Positions 9,906-20,399 are shown, numbered from the stretch's first letter. The stretch is 31,337 nt of DNA from Chara braunii (GCA_003427395.1 BFEA01000101.1:373854-405190); one strand, 5' to 3'. Translations and numbers: made by a program. Notes: a model not told the origin generated them from the sequence alone.

Positions 9906-10196
9906 GGAGTAACAAAAATCAGGTGACTCGCTCAATAAGCGCAGCGCTACCCTTGATCGGAAACCATCAGAATTCACAAAATCCTGAATGTTCGGGTAAA
10001 ATAGACCAGGGGGATCTTGACATTCCGAAGCAGTCCCACTTACTATACGCCAAAACCTCTCAACTTTCGGGTCGAACTTGTGAGTCCATCGGAGGTCTCC
10101 CAAGTTATGCTTGTCATAGGCTGGGGCAGGGAGGAAGTTTGAAAGTACTCTCGAACCACTTCTAAGGTGTCCAAACTTTTCTTTTGTGTGTTTCAA
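9864..10196 (-). other. Unassigned minus-strand ORF (110 residues)
   Basis: An uninterrupted minus-strand frame with non-repetitive composition (for example DLRWTHKFDPKVERFWRI). No domain is recognised. It overlaps the right member of the repeat pair described at 9494-9905, which favours a decayed repeat ORF over a host gene. Listed only because its composition is less simple than that of other ORFs here. Confidence 0.2.
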
Positions 10197-10230
10197 ACAG
10201 GCTCCAATCTATTGGTGGGGATCTTCACGT

Positions 10231-10249
10231 GGTGAGAAACGGGCTCAAC
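10231..10249 (+). repeat. 19-nt hairpin motif, copy 3
   Basis: GGTGAGAAACGGGCTCAAC. Relative to other copies, position 5 is A and position 15 is T, a matched change that preserves the stem pair. Confidence 0.6.
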
Positions 10250-10321
10250 ATCCCTCATGAAGCATATAGGTGAGAGTTTGAGAAAAACATGAGCATTAAA
10301 CAGTCAGAGAAAAGTCACAGT

Positions 10322-10340
10322 GCTGAAAACCCGGTCCAAC
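10322..10340 (+). repeat. 19-nt hairpin motif, copy 4
   Basis: GCTGAAAACCCGGTCCAAC. Less well paired than copies 5 and 6 (mismatches at pairs 2-18 and 5-15). Confidence 0.55.
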
Positions 10341-10578
10341 GTCCTTTGCCTTGACTATCTGAAACAAAAAACCAGAGGCTTGCCTCTTCATCCGCCTCAC
10401 CGGATGCCGGATCCTACCGAAAAAAACTAGCAGCCCTTGTCCCTCTTCCCTAACCCATGGCCTGACTCGGATACCGGTAGGTACCACTCGGGGCACTAGT
10501 GTGTCCTCCTTCCGTCTCCTTGCCCGCCCCAGTATTGTAATACGTATGAGCAACCTTCAGATTGAGAAAATCACCAGC

Positions 10579-10597
10579 GTTGGGGACAGGCCCCAAC
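10579..10597 (+). repeat. 19-nt hairpin motif, copy 5
   Basis: GTTGGGGACAGGCCCCAAC. Perfect 7-bp arms. The G6/C14 and G7/C13 pairs replace A-T or unpaired bases of other copies. Confidence 0.65.
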
Positions 10598-10765
10598 ATC
10601 CCCTGTCCTGATCTAACTACTCTTAAGTACTTGAGAAGCTAGGACCCCCTTTTGTTGACTCTTTTTTTACTTTAAAGAAGGCTGAGGAACCCAGCTTCCT
10701 AGAAACCTGGCCAGACTCGGGACCATACCACATTGGAGAGTCCTTCCTTTCTTTATGCACCTACT

Positions 10766-10784
10766 GTTGGAAACAGGGTCCAAC
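10766..10784 (+). repeat. 19-nt hairpin motif, copy 6
   Basis: GTTGGAAACAGGGTCCAAC. Perfect 6-bp arms around a 7-nt loop. Confidence 0.65.
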
Positions 10785-10805
10785 GTCTCTTTGCTCTATC
10801 CTACA

Positions 10806-10824
10806 GCTAGAAATCGGGTACAAC
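10806..10824 (+). repeat. 19-nt hairpin motif, copy 7
   Basis: GCTAGAAATCGGGTACAAC, only 40 bp after copy 6. The stem is weakened by two adjacent mismatches, so this is probably a decayed copy. Confidence 0.5.
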
Positions 10825-10849
10825 GTTCCTCAACTTGGATTACTTTTCC

Positions 10850-12984
10850 TTATTGTTTTTTTACTGCACCCTAACTTTTATCGCTAGGGGGTGAAGTGGG
10901 GTAAGGTCAAGAAACATCTCAATTTCTCTCAACGGTGTATTGAGGTCAACAATGATCCAATCCTTAAAGTTTAGGTGGTAATCCCGGGGGGGGGTCTGTC
11001 TCTAGGCCTTTCCCCTTTCCTTGGCTCCCACCTGCCCTATCCCCGGACCATCGCACTTCAGCTACCCATCCCTCCCATTGTCCTCCCAGCCAGTTTGTTG
11101 CGAATTGCATGATTCTTTCCTATATATCATTAACTCCGTGTAGGGAGTCCAAAGTTTGTTTTGTCGCCTGCCATTGCTGCATGAGTTGAAGTTGGAACTG
11201 GTTTCTTAGTTGTTCCATTCTCTCATCTCCCTCAACTCTGAGCCCATAAAAAAAACAAGGCACAACGCTGCCACCACACGATCCATAGAATGATCCTTCT
11301 CCCTAAAAAGAAGATGTTGCCTGCAAACATTTCCTTCTATAGGGCTGGATATTGTTCCAGCAGGATCGCTTCGGAGTTTCCAGTCCCGTGGCCATGCCTG
11401 GACTGGTGTCGCGGGCGGCGGTACCACACCCAGACGCGAAGTAGTTTTTTTTATGTGTCGGACCTCACGGTCGTGTCACGCAGGAGTTTCTTTGTTACTT
11501 TACGCAATACCAACTTCGACCGTGCGCGCGTGCTATACCTCTCGCGACTCCCTATGACAGGTTAGGGTCCCGCGAGGTATAACATACCTCCACCTGCGGA
11601 AGCTGTCACCATCCCTTAGGTGGGCATATCCCTGCTGAGCTACTGACCCACATACGAAGGCTTTTACATGCAATCGCAGAGGTAGGCCAGCTGAGGGCGT
11701 TTTCTCGATCGCCGTAGCATAGGCATACGCGCGGTAGAACGCCTTGAGACTGACCCGTATGTCGTGTCCTAAGGTGCTAATTCCCCGGACCGACTACCTA
11801 ATTATGTCCACTTCTCGGACAGTCTTCCACACTTACCTATCTATGACAATGACTCAACGTTTACTTTGCTCATCATGTGAGAGTGTCAGGGTCGATCCCC
11901 TTTGTAGTCTCATATTCTCTCGAACAGGAACATCGACAAATGACTTTCAGAACCCGACCAACTACGATCCCATTCACAAGTATATATATATATATAAATG
12001 TATGTATGTAAATCAGGGGAGCGGAATGAGCGATGGACCTCACTTTCACGATTGTCGTGCCCCTTTGCCCGAATATCTCAGACGGTCCCGAATTCAGAAG
12101 TCAGCACAAATGTCCAACACCTGTGCAGATGCAAGACATCACATACACACGTACAGATGCAGACACAAAATGCGCTACAAGGGTCAACCTTTAATCCATT
12201 CATAGCACGCCACTCACGCCCCAAACCCTTGAAAACAACATTCCTTCCTAACCCTGACTCCTTTTACCCCAGCCTCACACAATTTCGAAGACTCCTGAGT
12301 GTGATTTGGACAATTTAGGCATAGATACAAGCGAAAGATTTATCTGTTCCCTTCTTAGGTCTTGTCTTAGGTGTGGGTGTCAAGCCATGGTGGAAGTTGA
12401 GTCTGAGTTCTACCGACCTGTTATCCAATGGTAACAGAATTTATAGTTCCCTTACGGATTTCTTCCGTAGTCCTCTCCAAGAGCGCTGAGACCTGTAGAC
12501 ATAGCACAGTCCGAAAGAATCATAACGTCCTTTCTTTGACGTTCGGATCTAGAAGATCCCTTCTAACCTTGTGACCCAGTGTTTGGTGCTCACCGTCGAC
12601 CCACTGCCTAACGTTTACCCTCACTATCAATTCGCTCGCCTGATTGGTCTAGGTAATGAACAAAATTCATTCCCAGCCCGTTTATCCTAATGGTTCTACT
12701 ATGTTTCTTCCTTATTAAAGGTTAATTATGAGTCCCATGTCCCTAATAATCCCAGGCAATACCATTCATGCATTTCAGAGAGAAACCGCGTGATAAGGAT
12801 TGAATCAGAGTTTCAAAAGGGTGATAAGTTTCTCTGAGTCAAGATCACACTTATCCTTTCTCACTGGAACCAGCGAGTTAGTAATAGGCTGAATTAGCTA
12901 TATGGAAGCAGACATCTGGCAGTGGATTGGTCAGGATTCACTCAAACTTTGTTTGTATCTGGCGTGAAGAGTACAAGTTATCAT
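10850..12984. other. No gene recognised
   Basis: Mixed sequence with a G10 run at about 10985-10995 and a short TA microsatellite at about 11981-11997. ORFs of 90-150 residues (for example 11744-12205, plus strand) are not supported by any motif or by composition. No repeats shared with the rest of the window were found by eye. Confidence 0.45.
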
Positions 12985-14031
12985 GGTGACGAGGCAGGCT
13001 TCTTAGAGCCTCGCTCCTCTCAATTGTCTAGCATACATATATATAGATAGATATATGGCGATGAGGCAGGCTTCATAGAGCCTCGCTCCTCTCGATCGCC
13101 TAGCATACATATATATAGATAGATATATGGCGATGAGGCAGGCTTCATAGAGCCTCGCTCCTCTCGATCGCCTAGTAGATGTATATAGATATGGCGATGA
13201 GGCAGGCTTCATAGAGCCTCGCTCCTCGCGATCGCCTAGTATATGTATATAGATATGGCGATGAGGCAGACCTCATAGAGCCTCGCTCCTCTCGATCGCC
13301 TAGTATATATAGATATGGCGATGAGTTAGGCTTCATAGAGTCTCACTTCTCTCGATCGCCTAGTATATATAGATATGGCGATGAGGCAGGCTTCATAGAG
13401 CCTCACTCTTTTCGATCGCCTAGTATATATAGATGAGGCGATGAGACAGGCTTNNNNNNNNNNNNNNNNNNNNNNNNNNNNNNNNNNNNNNNNNNNNNNN
13501 NNNNNNNNNNNNNNNNNNNNNNNNNNNNNNNNNNNNNNNNNNNNNNNNNNNNNNNNNNNNNNNNNNNNNNNNNNNNNNNNNNNNNNNNNNNNNNNNNNNN
13601 NNNNNNNNNNNNNNNNNNNNNNNNNNNNNNNNNNNNNNNNNNNNNNNNNNNNNNNNNNNNNNNNNNNNNNNNNNNNNNNNNNNNNNNNNNNNNNNNNNNN
13701 NNNNNNNNNNNNNNNNNNNNNNNNNNNNNNNNNNNNNNNNNNNNNNNNNNNNNNNNNNNNNNNNNNNNNNNNNNNNNNNNNNNCATAGAGCCTCACTCCT
13801 CTCGATCGTCTAGTATATGTATATAAATAGATACATGGCAATGCGGCACGCTTCATAGAGCCTCGCTCCTCTCGATCGCCTAGTAGATGTATATAGATAT
13901 GGCGATGAGGCAGGCTTCATAGAGCCTCGCTCGTCTCGATTGCCTAGTATATGTATATAGATATGGCGATGAGGCAGACCTCATAGAGCCTCGCTCCTCT
14001 CGATCGCGTAGTATATGTATATATAGATATC
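12985..14031. repeat. Minisatellite array, 60-72 bp units
   Basis: Unit core: GGCGATGAGGCAGGCTTCAT, AGAGCCTCGCTCCTCTCGAT, CGCCTAGTATAT and a TATAGATA tail. Unit starts before the gap are 12985, 13057, 13129, 13193, 13257, 13317, 13377 and 13437, giving periods 72, 72, 64, 64, 60, 60, 60. After the gap they are 13837, 13901 and 13965 (period 64). Length differences come from the TATA-rich tail. Each unit is self-complementary (GAGGC with GCCTC inside GGCGA with TCGCC). Apparent ORFs across it are by-products of periods divisible by three. Confidence 0.95.
13454..13783. other. Assembly gap (330 N)
   Basis: A run of N inside the minisatellite. Unit number and true array length are therefore unknown. 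Confidence 0.99.
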
Positions 14032-14560
14032 GACGCTCAGTCCCAGCCTTGAACCATCCGGAAGCCTTTAGGATCATGCAGGTGGGTCACACGGGACTTG
14101 CACCTCATGTCCTAAATCCATCCGGCTGATCCTAAGTTGAGTTAGCTTGGACTCTCTTAGTGCATAGATATGGGTTAGTCATTAGGATAAGGTTATTTGA
14201 GGCAATCCATCACACCAGAAGGTTCTGTCACTCATAAGTTTGACATCATTCTCATGATCCCCCAACTTTTTACTCTCCTGGTCAGATGACCTTTTTAAGC
14301 GAGGAATATTGTCAGAAGTACATCTTTCTCGCCTATCATATCTCGAAAGAAGCATTCACATAGCGCGATAACAACTCAGTACTTCTCGTTTTTCTCGCCA
14401 CGTTTACCAATCATCAGTTACACACCCCTCGACAGATCATACTTCTCCTCCCTTATTCAAGCATTACCATTTTGCCTTCCTGCCCGCGGGTTTAGCCCTG
14501 AAAGATCCTTGACTCAAAGTATTCATTCCTTCAGTATTGTTATAGGCAGTTCCCTGAGGT
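14032..14560. other. No gene recognised
   Basis: Mixed-composition DNA between the minisatellite and the telomere-like repeat. I see no ORF or repeat of interest. Confidence 0.5.
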
Positions 14561-14564
14561 TATA

Positions 14565-14591
14565 GGTTTAGGGTTTAGGGTTTAGGGTTTA
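14565..14591 (+). repeat. Interstitial telomere-like (TTTAGGG)n
   Basis: About 3.5 perfect copies of TTTAGGG, the canonical plant and green-algal telomere unit. It is flanked on both sides by ordinary sequence, so it is interstitial and not a chromosome end. Confidence 0.85.
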
Positions 14592-14937
14592 TATTGAGGC
14601 ACACATACCTCATCGTTCCCTGCCTCCAGAGTTCCGCCTGCACTCTGGCAGAGGTCCCGCAATCGCCCTGTCATTGGTCATATACAACTCATGCAATCGA
14701 TTGCTGGTTTTAGGGTTAAGCTGAGGCCATGATTAATCAATGGGAGTCATGTCCCCAAATAATCAGACCGAGGAGGCAGGCACCTGAGAGGACCAAACAG
14801 AGATAGTACGGAGGATGATGGAGGAGGTGGGCATCATCATAAGTGAAGGTGTCTCCCTCCTCCCCAATGCCCCATACTTTCTTTTCATCTCCTGCCTTGT
14901 ATGATATCTAGTGATACCAATAGCAGAAATAATCAAA

Positions 14938-15013
14938 CGATAATAAAATAATAAAATAATAATAACAATAATGTTGGCACAAATGACTATAATAATAAAA
15001 TAATAATAATAGT
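14938..15013. repeat. (TAA)n-rich microsatellite
   Basis: Interrupted TAA/ATAATA repeats on both sides of a short unique piece (TGTTGGCACAAATG). Confidence 0.9.
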
Positions 15014-15660
15014 ATCCTATTAATTAGATTAAGGGAAAGAGGATGCCCCTTTGTTGACATTTTCCCTTGTCAGAACTCCTCTCTTTCTCGCTCCTTTCTC
15101 ATTTGTCCCCTTTTCGGTCTCCCCTTCCCTTGCCCAACTCGTCACTCCGTCTTATCATAGCAACGGCTCACAGTCTCGGACTGGACAACCCGGCTGGAAG
15201 CTCACGGTTGCTCAAGCTAGCGTGTATGCACACTTGCTGCCCTCGCGTGCCTGCTAGCAAGCGGTGTGGTGCATGCTTGCTGTTTCGACATGCCTGCCAT
15301 AGCCTTGATAGTACCTCGTTGTCTGGCTGCGGCTCACTCCACCTCATGCCTGCGCGCGAATGTGGTGCCAATGTAGTTGTTCCTAGTGATCCGCAGCCAC
15401 TTTGTAGTGCACCAGCCCCATGGCTACGTGTGCCCAGGGTACAACAGTCTTTATCCTGGTCTCAACTATACTATGCAGCGGTTCTTCTAGACAGACCCAG
15501 ATCACAGCCCAGTCTGCACTTTGACCAACTACTGTGCAGCAATTGTCTGAGATCTTTATTGGGAAATGATGGGGCAAGCGCCTTTAGCGGATGTCCAGGC
15601 CTGCCTTCACTTAGGGCGGCACGAGGCTGGCAGGAACCACTAGCCTTACCGGAATGACAA
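15014..15660. other. Unassigned segment between two TAA microsatellites
   Basis: Starts with a pyrimidine-rich stretch (15068-15140) and then has mixed composition. A plus-strand frame is open from 15067 to 15657 (196 residues; Ser/Leu/Cys-rich), with overlapping opposite-strand frames. No motif, and composition driven by CT-rich DNA; I do not call it a gene. Confidence 0.3.
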
Positions 15661-15756
15661 TACCAATAATCGTAATAATAATAATAATAATAATAATAAT
15701 TTAATAATATAGTAATAATATTAATAATAATAATAATAATAGCAGTAATAATAATG
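15661..15756. repeat. (TAA)n microsatellite
   Basis: TAA repeats with interruptions (TTTAATAATATAG, AGCAG). Confidence 0.95.
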
Positions 15757-16129
15757 GTATGGGCGTGAACGATATACCTGGACTGCATTGCGAGTTCTTA
15801 CACATGTCTGAGTAGTCGTGTACAATCACTAAGTGCCATATTACTGAGTATTCAGTGGAATAGAGCAATACAAAATGAGGTAATGAGCCAATGCTCAAGT
15901 CCGCAGGCCCGCACCGACTCAGGATCCATGGTCCACTTCTCAGTCTAGCGCTCGATGCCCCAACCTACTCTATTCCATTATCCTACCTATTTCTATGCTC
16001 ATGCAGCAAGCTCACTTCGACCTTTCTGTACTTGACGTCAACATGTCCGCCGACCTTTATGTACCCCCAATACTTATCTCTCCCCTCTCTTACTTTTATC
16101 TTTCTTGCCGTACATGTCTTTCTCTTTTT

Positions 16130-16830
16130 ATGTCACCGTATATCACTGCCTGTGGGTGACAGTGCAGGCGACTGTCCATTGTGTGTTCTCGTACCTGGGC
16201 GAGTGCCACTCTACGTCGCAGCCTGCGAATGACTATGCAGGTGACTGTGCATCGTGTGCCCCCATGTATGATTGTGTGTGTCTGTGTTATTGATGGCGCG
16301 TGATTGTGCCTCCTTGTATGATTGTGTAGGACTGTGCATCCTTGTAGGACTATGTGTGACTGTGTCACAGTACATGTGACAGTGACCGGGTTCTTGTCGT
16401 GTGACTGCGTCACCAAATATAACCATGTAAGACTGCATGTCCTTGTAGGACCATGTGTGACTGTGTCACGGCCTCCGCGTCTATTCCACTGTGTATGTGT
16501 GCATTCACCATATATCTGTGTATCACCGCATATCGGTGTATGTTGCTCCATTGTGTACTGTGACTGCGTTACCGTACATCCGTGTGATTGTGTATCTGTG
16601 CGTTTTTACTGTGCGTACGTGTGTCACTTGCGTACTAGTGCCGGCGTGACTGTGTTACCGTGCACTTAGGTGTCTATCTCCGAGCACTGGGTGAATCACA
16701 TTGTCCTTATGTGTGTCACACTGCGTGCGTCACAGCGTGTGTCACAGTGTTTTGCGTCACTGTGACTGTGACTTGTGCCGCCGTGCACTGTGTCACTTGT
16801 ACATCTGCTCGATACAGTGTATGTCGCATA
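16130..16830. repeat. Degenerate TGTGAC/GTGTCAC-rich tandem repeat
   Basis: Dense, irregular repetition of GTGACTGTG, TGTGTCAC, GACTGTGTCAC and CCTTGTA(G/T)GA words, with no constant period seen by eye. Minus-strand translation gives THTVTQSH-like peptides, which is a property of the repeat and not a gene. Single Ns lie at 16833, 16837 and 16839. Confidence 0.75.
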
Positions 16831-17065
16831 CCNTAANGNCGCAGACTAGAACAAGAACCGACCTTTCTCTCATAGCACAAGATTGCGCAGGCGAAAGGCT
16901 AAACTACCAATGATCAGACCAGTCAATGTCGTAATGCGAACCAGGCATACACCATCATCATTGCAGGGTGTGAAGGGGTCTGGCTCTCACACAGGAGGAA
17001 TGTGCCAGTCCCCAAACATACACAGACAATGAGGAGGGAGATCAGACAAAGAAGCTATGGTGCCA

Positions 17066-17240
17066 CAGGTAAGTCTCCCTGCATGTCTGTTTCTCGGTAT
17101 GTCTGTTTTCCCACCTGCCTGTCTGTTGTCTGACTGTCTGTTTGCTGTTTTGTCTGTCCAGTCTGTCTGTTTGACTGCCTTTCCGTTTTGTTGTCCATTT
17201 GTCCAGTCTGTCTGTGTGTGTGGTTCACCGTGCCCTTGTC
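17066..17240. repeat. TCTG-rich low-complexity tract preceded by a splice-donor-like site
   Basis: CAGGTAAGTCTCC at 17066 precedes about 170 bp of interrupted TGTCTGTCTG repeats. Confidence 0.7.
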
Positions 17241-17518
17241 TGTCACACAGTGTCTGCGCGTCACCGCATTCATCCGCGTGTGGGTTTTTGCCATGTATGC
17301 AAGGGTGTGCCACAGTGTCTGTACGTGGGGTATCCAGGGTGATCCGGTGTATGTGAACGGTGAGTTATTTGGGTGCTGAGTCGCCACAGCCAACTGGAAA
17401 TGTGCCCGTATCTGGATGCCATATCTCTGAGTTTGAGTGGGCACATGCTGCCAGTTTGCTGCGTTACTGTTTACATGCATGAAAAGTGTGAATGAAAGCG
17501 AGTCTGATTGCTTAATTG

Positions 17519-17520
17519 TG

Positions 17521-17570
<50 letters not shown>

Positions 17571-17571
17571 C
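17519..17571. repeat. (TAA)n microsatellite
   Basis: About 17 uninterrupted ATA/TAA units. Confidence 0.97.
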
Positions 17572-17949
17572 AGAGCAATGGCGAACTTCAACAACCAATC
17601 AGCTACGTATACACAGACCAGATAGCCGTAATCTCGAACCAACAGCAGCATTGCAAGTTTCACCAAATAAGAGCAGAGCAAAGCTCTTAATTTGGCAATG
17701 CTGAAATAGTCCCTTCATCACCAACAAAGAACCAGAGTTGATATCCTATCTGGCGCTTGGCGCCCAGACTACATGTGGCAGATCCTATCTAGCCTATACT
17801 ACCAAGCCGAAAGATGACATCAACAGCATTCCCGAAGTACGAGCATACGGCAGTCAATGCCGCCTGCTTCCAACACCGGGTATGTCTCTCATTCCACTCA
17901 CAACCTCGTCCCCCAACACACAGCTGTCACGTGTACCCAAGGACTATGC

Positions 17950-17950
<1 letters not shown>
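17572..17950. other. No gene recognised
   Basis: Unique-looking DNA between two TAA microsatellites. No supported ORF. Confidence 0.5.

Positions 17951-18023
<73 letters not shown>
17951..18023. repeat. (TAA)n microsatellite
   Basis: About 24 uninterrupted TAA units. Confidence 0.97.
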
Positions 18024-18355
18024 TTGCAAGGAAAATAAGCACCAGTGAGATGACAATTCCAGATTACACCATCACATCGAAGGTCGGATAGTATCACAGT
18101 GTTCAGAGAGCAGCATTGCACCAATATCTCACTGACGAAGAATCGTAAATCTGAAAACCAATGCCAATCGAGAGCTTGCTCTCGCCACCACCAATATGAG
18201 TACCCAGGCCCTATCTCCCTACCTGTTGCTCGTCGCCCAGCCTACCCCTACACAGCTACTACAGACTACAGAAAGACAATGCTACTGTTGACAGCAGCGG
18301 CAGTCCGAAGTACTTGACGATGGAGACCATCGCCAATACACAGTAAGTGCCCTCA

Positions 18356-18356
<1 letters not shown>

Positions 18357-18394
<38 letters not shown>
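18357..18394. repeat. (TCA)n microsatellite
   Basis: About 12 TCA units, following CAGTAAGTGCC at 18341. Confidence 0.95.
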
Positions 18395-18397
<3 letters not shown>

Positions 18398-18710
18398 TCG
18401 CTCTCTGCGCGTTGGTCACTCCCTCCTCTGCACATCAACCGCGCATCCGCTTCCTAGCATTGCTCGTTCCTCCTTCCTCTCGCTGCGCAAGTCATGCCGC
18501 TTGCCCATTCTCTTTCTCCTACTCCCTCTCTCTCCGTGCGCACACTCTTCCTCGTCTGCGTACGACACCATCTTCCTCCCGCTGTCTTTCCCGTTTACCC
18601 CCCATGCGCTATCTCGTATGCCTCCCGCTCGCCACCTTTTCTACTTGCGTATGCTACCACTCTCACTTTCTGGCACTCCATAACGACACACGTAGCTGAT
18701 ATCAAGTCAT

Positions 18711-18723
18711 TATAATAATAATA

Positions 18724-18777
<54 letters not shown>

Positions 18778-18778
18778 G
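18711..18778. repeat. (TAA)n microsatellite (left arm)
   Basis: About 22 TAA units with one TAG interruption. Its counterpart in the right arm is the ATT tract at 31159-31209. Confidence 0.97.
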
Positions 18779-18950
18779 ATAACGATTGTATATTGACCGG
18801 TCCGGTACAGTCGACAAGGGGTGTATTGTGTTCGGGCTGATCACCCGACCGCTGCGATTGCTACCAGCGGCGAACAGGTAAGTGCCTTTTCAATCTTTCT
18901 CCCTCTTTCACACACACTTACTCTCTCTCACCCACACACACGCACATTCC

Positions 18951-19038
18951 ATCGATAGGATGAGCAAAAACGGAATGAATCTTCCGCTGAAACGTGGAAA
19001 TATACACTGCCACTTTATGATTTGCTCATTCTATCGAT
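18951..19038. repeat. 88-nt hairpin cassette, copy 1
   Basis: The ends ATCGATAGGATGAGCAAA and TTTGCTCATTCTATCGAT pair over 18 positions with one G-T. Inside are two smaller dyads: CGGAA/TTCCG, and GTGG/CCAC around AAATATACACTG. A GC-rich flank (GGCGAGCCGCGG) and a GGAGAC/GTCTCC hairpin (19065-19081) follow. The near-identical copy 2 starts at 19998 and an inverted copy lies at 30629-30716. Confidence 0.8.
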
Positions 19039-19092
19039 CCTACTGCACGGCGAGCCGCGGTGCTGGAGACTAATCGTCTCCCTCTCTCTCTG

Positions 19093-19095
19093 TCT

Positions 19096-19134
<39 letters not shown>
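19093..19134. repeat. (CT)n(CA)n compound microsatellite
   Basis: Short CT then about 17 CA units, placed directly after the GGAGAC/GTCTCC hairpin. Confidence 0.95.
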
Positions 19135-19136
<2 letters not shown>

Positions 19137-19182
19137 GGTAGTGAATGAATCTACCCTCGTTATTGCGCTAGTTTCATTCACT

Positions 19183-19229
19183 TTATTTTATTTATTTTGC
19201 TTATTTATTTATTCATTTATTTATTCTCG
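19183..19229. repeat. (TTTA)n microsatellite
   Basis: Interrupted TTTA/TTTAT units. Confidence 0.85.
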
Positions 19230-19430
19230 TTTTCATTGCTGATGGCGCTGGGGAGTGACCCGTGAGATCGAAGATTTACCTTCATTCCCCCCTTGTCGTT
19301 GTTGATACTTCATCGTGGACTTGGTCGCTCCCCGTTTCACTCGTCGACCCGTCACGATGAGACCAGGCCGTAGTGAGCAATCACGAGGAGTGATGGACGA
19401 AGAGTGCGGGAGCATCACGGACCAGCTCAT

Positions 19431-19441
19431 AAAGGTGAGTG
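19431..19441 (+). other. Splice-donor-like site in left arm
   Basis: AAAGGTGAGTG closes a roughly 190-bp GC-rich, pyrimidine-poor segment and opens a long pyrimidine-rich stretch. The same organisation occurs at 18875 (CAGGTAAGTG) and 20636 (CAGGTAAGTG). No acceptor-defined exon could be established. Confidence 0.3.
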
Positions 19442-19793
19442 CCTCCTTTCCCCCCCCTTCTTTCCTCTTCTTCTTCTTCTTTCTTCGTCGTGCACTTCCC
19501 CTTCGCGCTCTGCTTCTCTCTGGCCACGCCTTTCCTCTCTGCGCTCACGCTACCTCTCCGCTGCTCTCCCGCATGTCCCCACGCCGTCGCCCGATTCCTC
19601 CCTCGCATTCACTTCGTCTTTGGCGCCCGATCACTTCCCGTCGTCCTGCTAGTCTTCTCCCTCGCTATCCTCCTTCTTCCTTCCTCTCCTTCTCCTTCCT
19701 CTCTTTTTCCGTCTCCACCTTCTTTTCCTTTCCTTTTTTGCAAGCTCGTTTTCTTTCTATCCTCCGCGCATGCACTCCCTCGCGCTTTCCTTC

Positions 19794-19798
<5 letters not shown>

Positions 19799-19873
<75 letters not shown>

Positions 19874-19943
19874 CGCAGATACTGAGAATTCAGATAGGGA
19901 GAGGGTGAAGAAGAGATGGTGGACTTAGAGGAGGAAGAAGAAC

Positions 19944-19988
<45 letters not shown>

Positions 19989-20000
19989 TCACATTTCATC
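19799..20000. repeat. CT and CA microsatellites around a 70-bp unique piece
   Basis: About 36 CT units (19799-19871), a GC-containing segment CCGCGCAGATACTGAGAATT onward (to 19943), then CT (19944-19965) and CA (19966-19988). The middle piece recurs inverted at about 30950-31030 in the right arm. Confidence 0.85.
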
Positions 20001-20084
20001 GATAGGATGAGCAAAACGGAATGAATCTTCCGCTGAAACGTGGAAATATACACTGCCACTTTATGATTTGCTCATTCTATCGAT
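19998..20084. repeat. 88-nt hairpin cassette, copy 2 (87 nt)
   Basis: Same as copy 1 except for one A fewer after GAGCAAAA. It is again preceded by CA repeats and followed by a GC-rich GGCGAGCCGCGGG flank. Spacing from copy 1 is 1047 bp, consistent with a tandem duplication in the left arm. Confidence 0.8.
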
Positions 20085-20123
20085 CCAGGTACCGCGCGGC
20101 GAGCCGCGGGTAGGAGACGTATA

Positions 20124-20125
<2 letters not shown>

Positions 20126-20198
<73 letters not shown>

Positions 20199-20274
20199 TC
20201 ATGCATGTTCGGTGGCCGTTTCCATGTGTCCAGATCGTGGCAACGGGAGCCCGAAGCGCGAAAGTATACATGCG

Positions 20275-20318
<44 letters not shown>

Positions 20319-20322
20319 ACAC

Positions 20323-20352
<30 letters not shown>
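20126..20352. repeat. CT and CA microsatellites with an 80-bp conserved spacer
   Basis: A CT run (20126-20194), a spacer with CATGTTCGGTGGCCGTTT and GGCAACGGGAGCCCGAAG, then CT and an interrupted CA run to 20352. The spacer is conserved inverted at about 30800-30875 (CTTCGGGCTCCCGTTGCC). Confidence 0.9.
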
Positions 20353-20354
<2 letters not shown>

Positions 20355-20399
20355 CTGTATGCTGGTGAGTGTGTCCAGGTTCTAGCAGTAGATTCATTA

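Noticed and set aside
13003-13856. ORFs reading through the minisatellite and the N gap
   Set aside because: They arise from unit lengths divisible by three, and much of the longest one is undetermined sequence.
12985-14031. Regularly spaced palindromic units that superficially resemble a CRISPR array
   Set aside because: The repeated unit covers the entire period, with no unique spacers, and the setting is eukaryotic; it is a minisatellite.
14565-14591. A chromosome end
   Set aside because: Only about 3.5 telomere units with long ordinary sequence on both sides.
15067-15657. A 196-codon plus-strand ORF
   Set aside because: No domain, Ser/Leu/Cys bias from CT-rich DNA, overlapping open frames on the other strand, and microsatellites on both sides.
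16096-16551. Minus-strand ORF rich in Thr/His/Val (151 residues)
   Set aside because: The peptide repeats mirror the TGTGAC word repeats of the DNA; no independent coding evidence.
17508-18091. ORFs with poly-Asn or poly-Ile runs
   Set aside because: Direct translations of TAA microsatellites.
18951-19038. Possible hammerhead ribozyme (GATGAG ... CTGAAAC with three stems)
   Set aside because: The CUGAUGA box is incomplete, GAAAC is not placed at a proper junction, and the would-be core bases pair in the 18-bp outer stem.
19315-19908. Long Ser/Leu-rich ORFs across CT microsatellites, also at 20609-21145 and 29742-30470
   Set aside because: They are translations of CT/CTT or GAA repeats in both arms; no non-repetitive protein segment is present.
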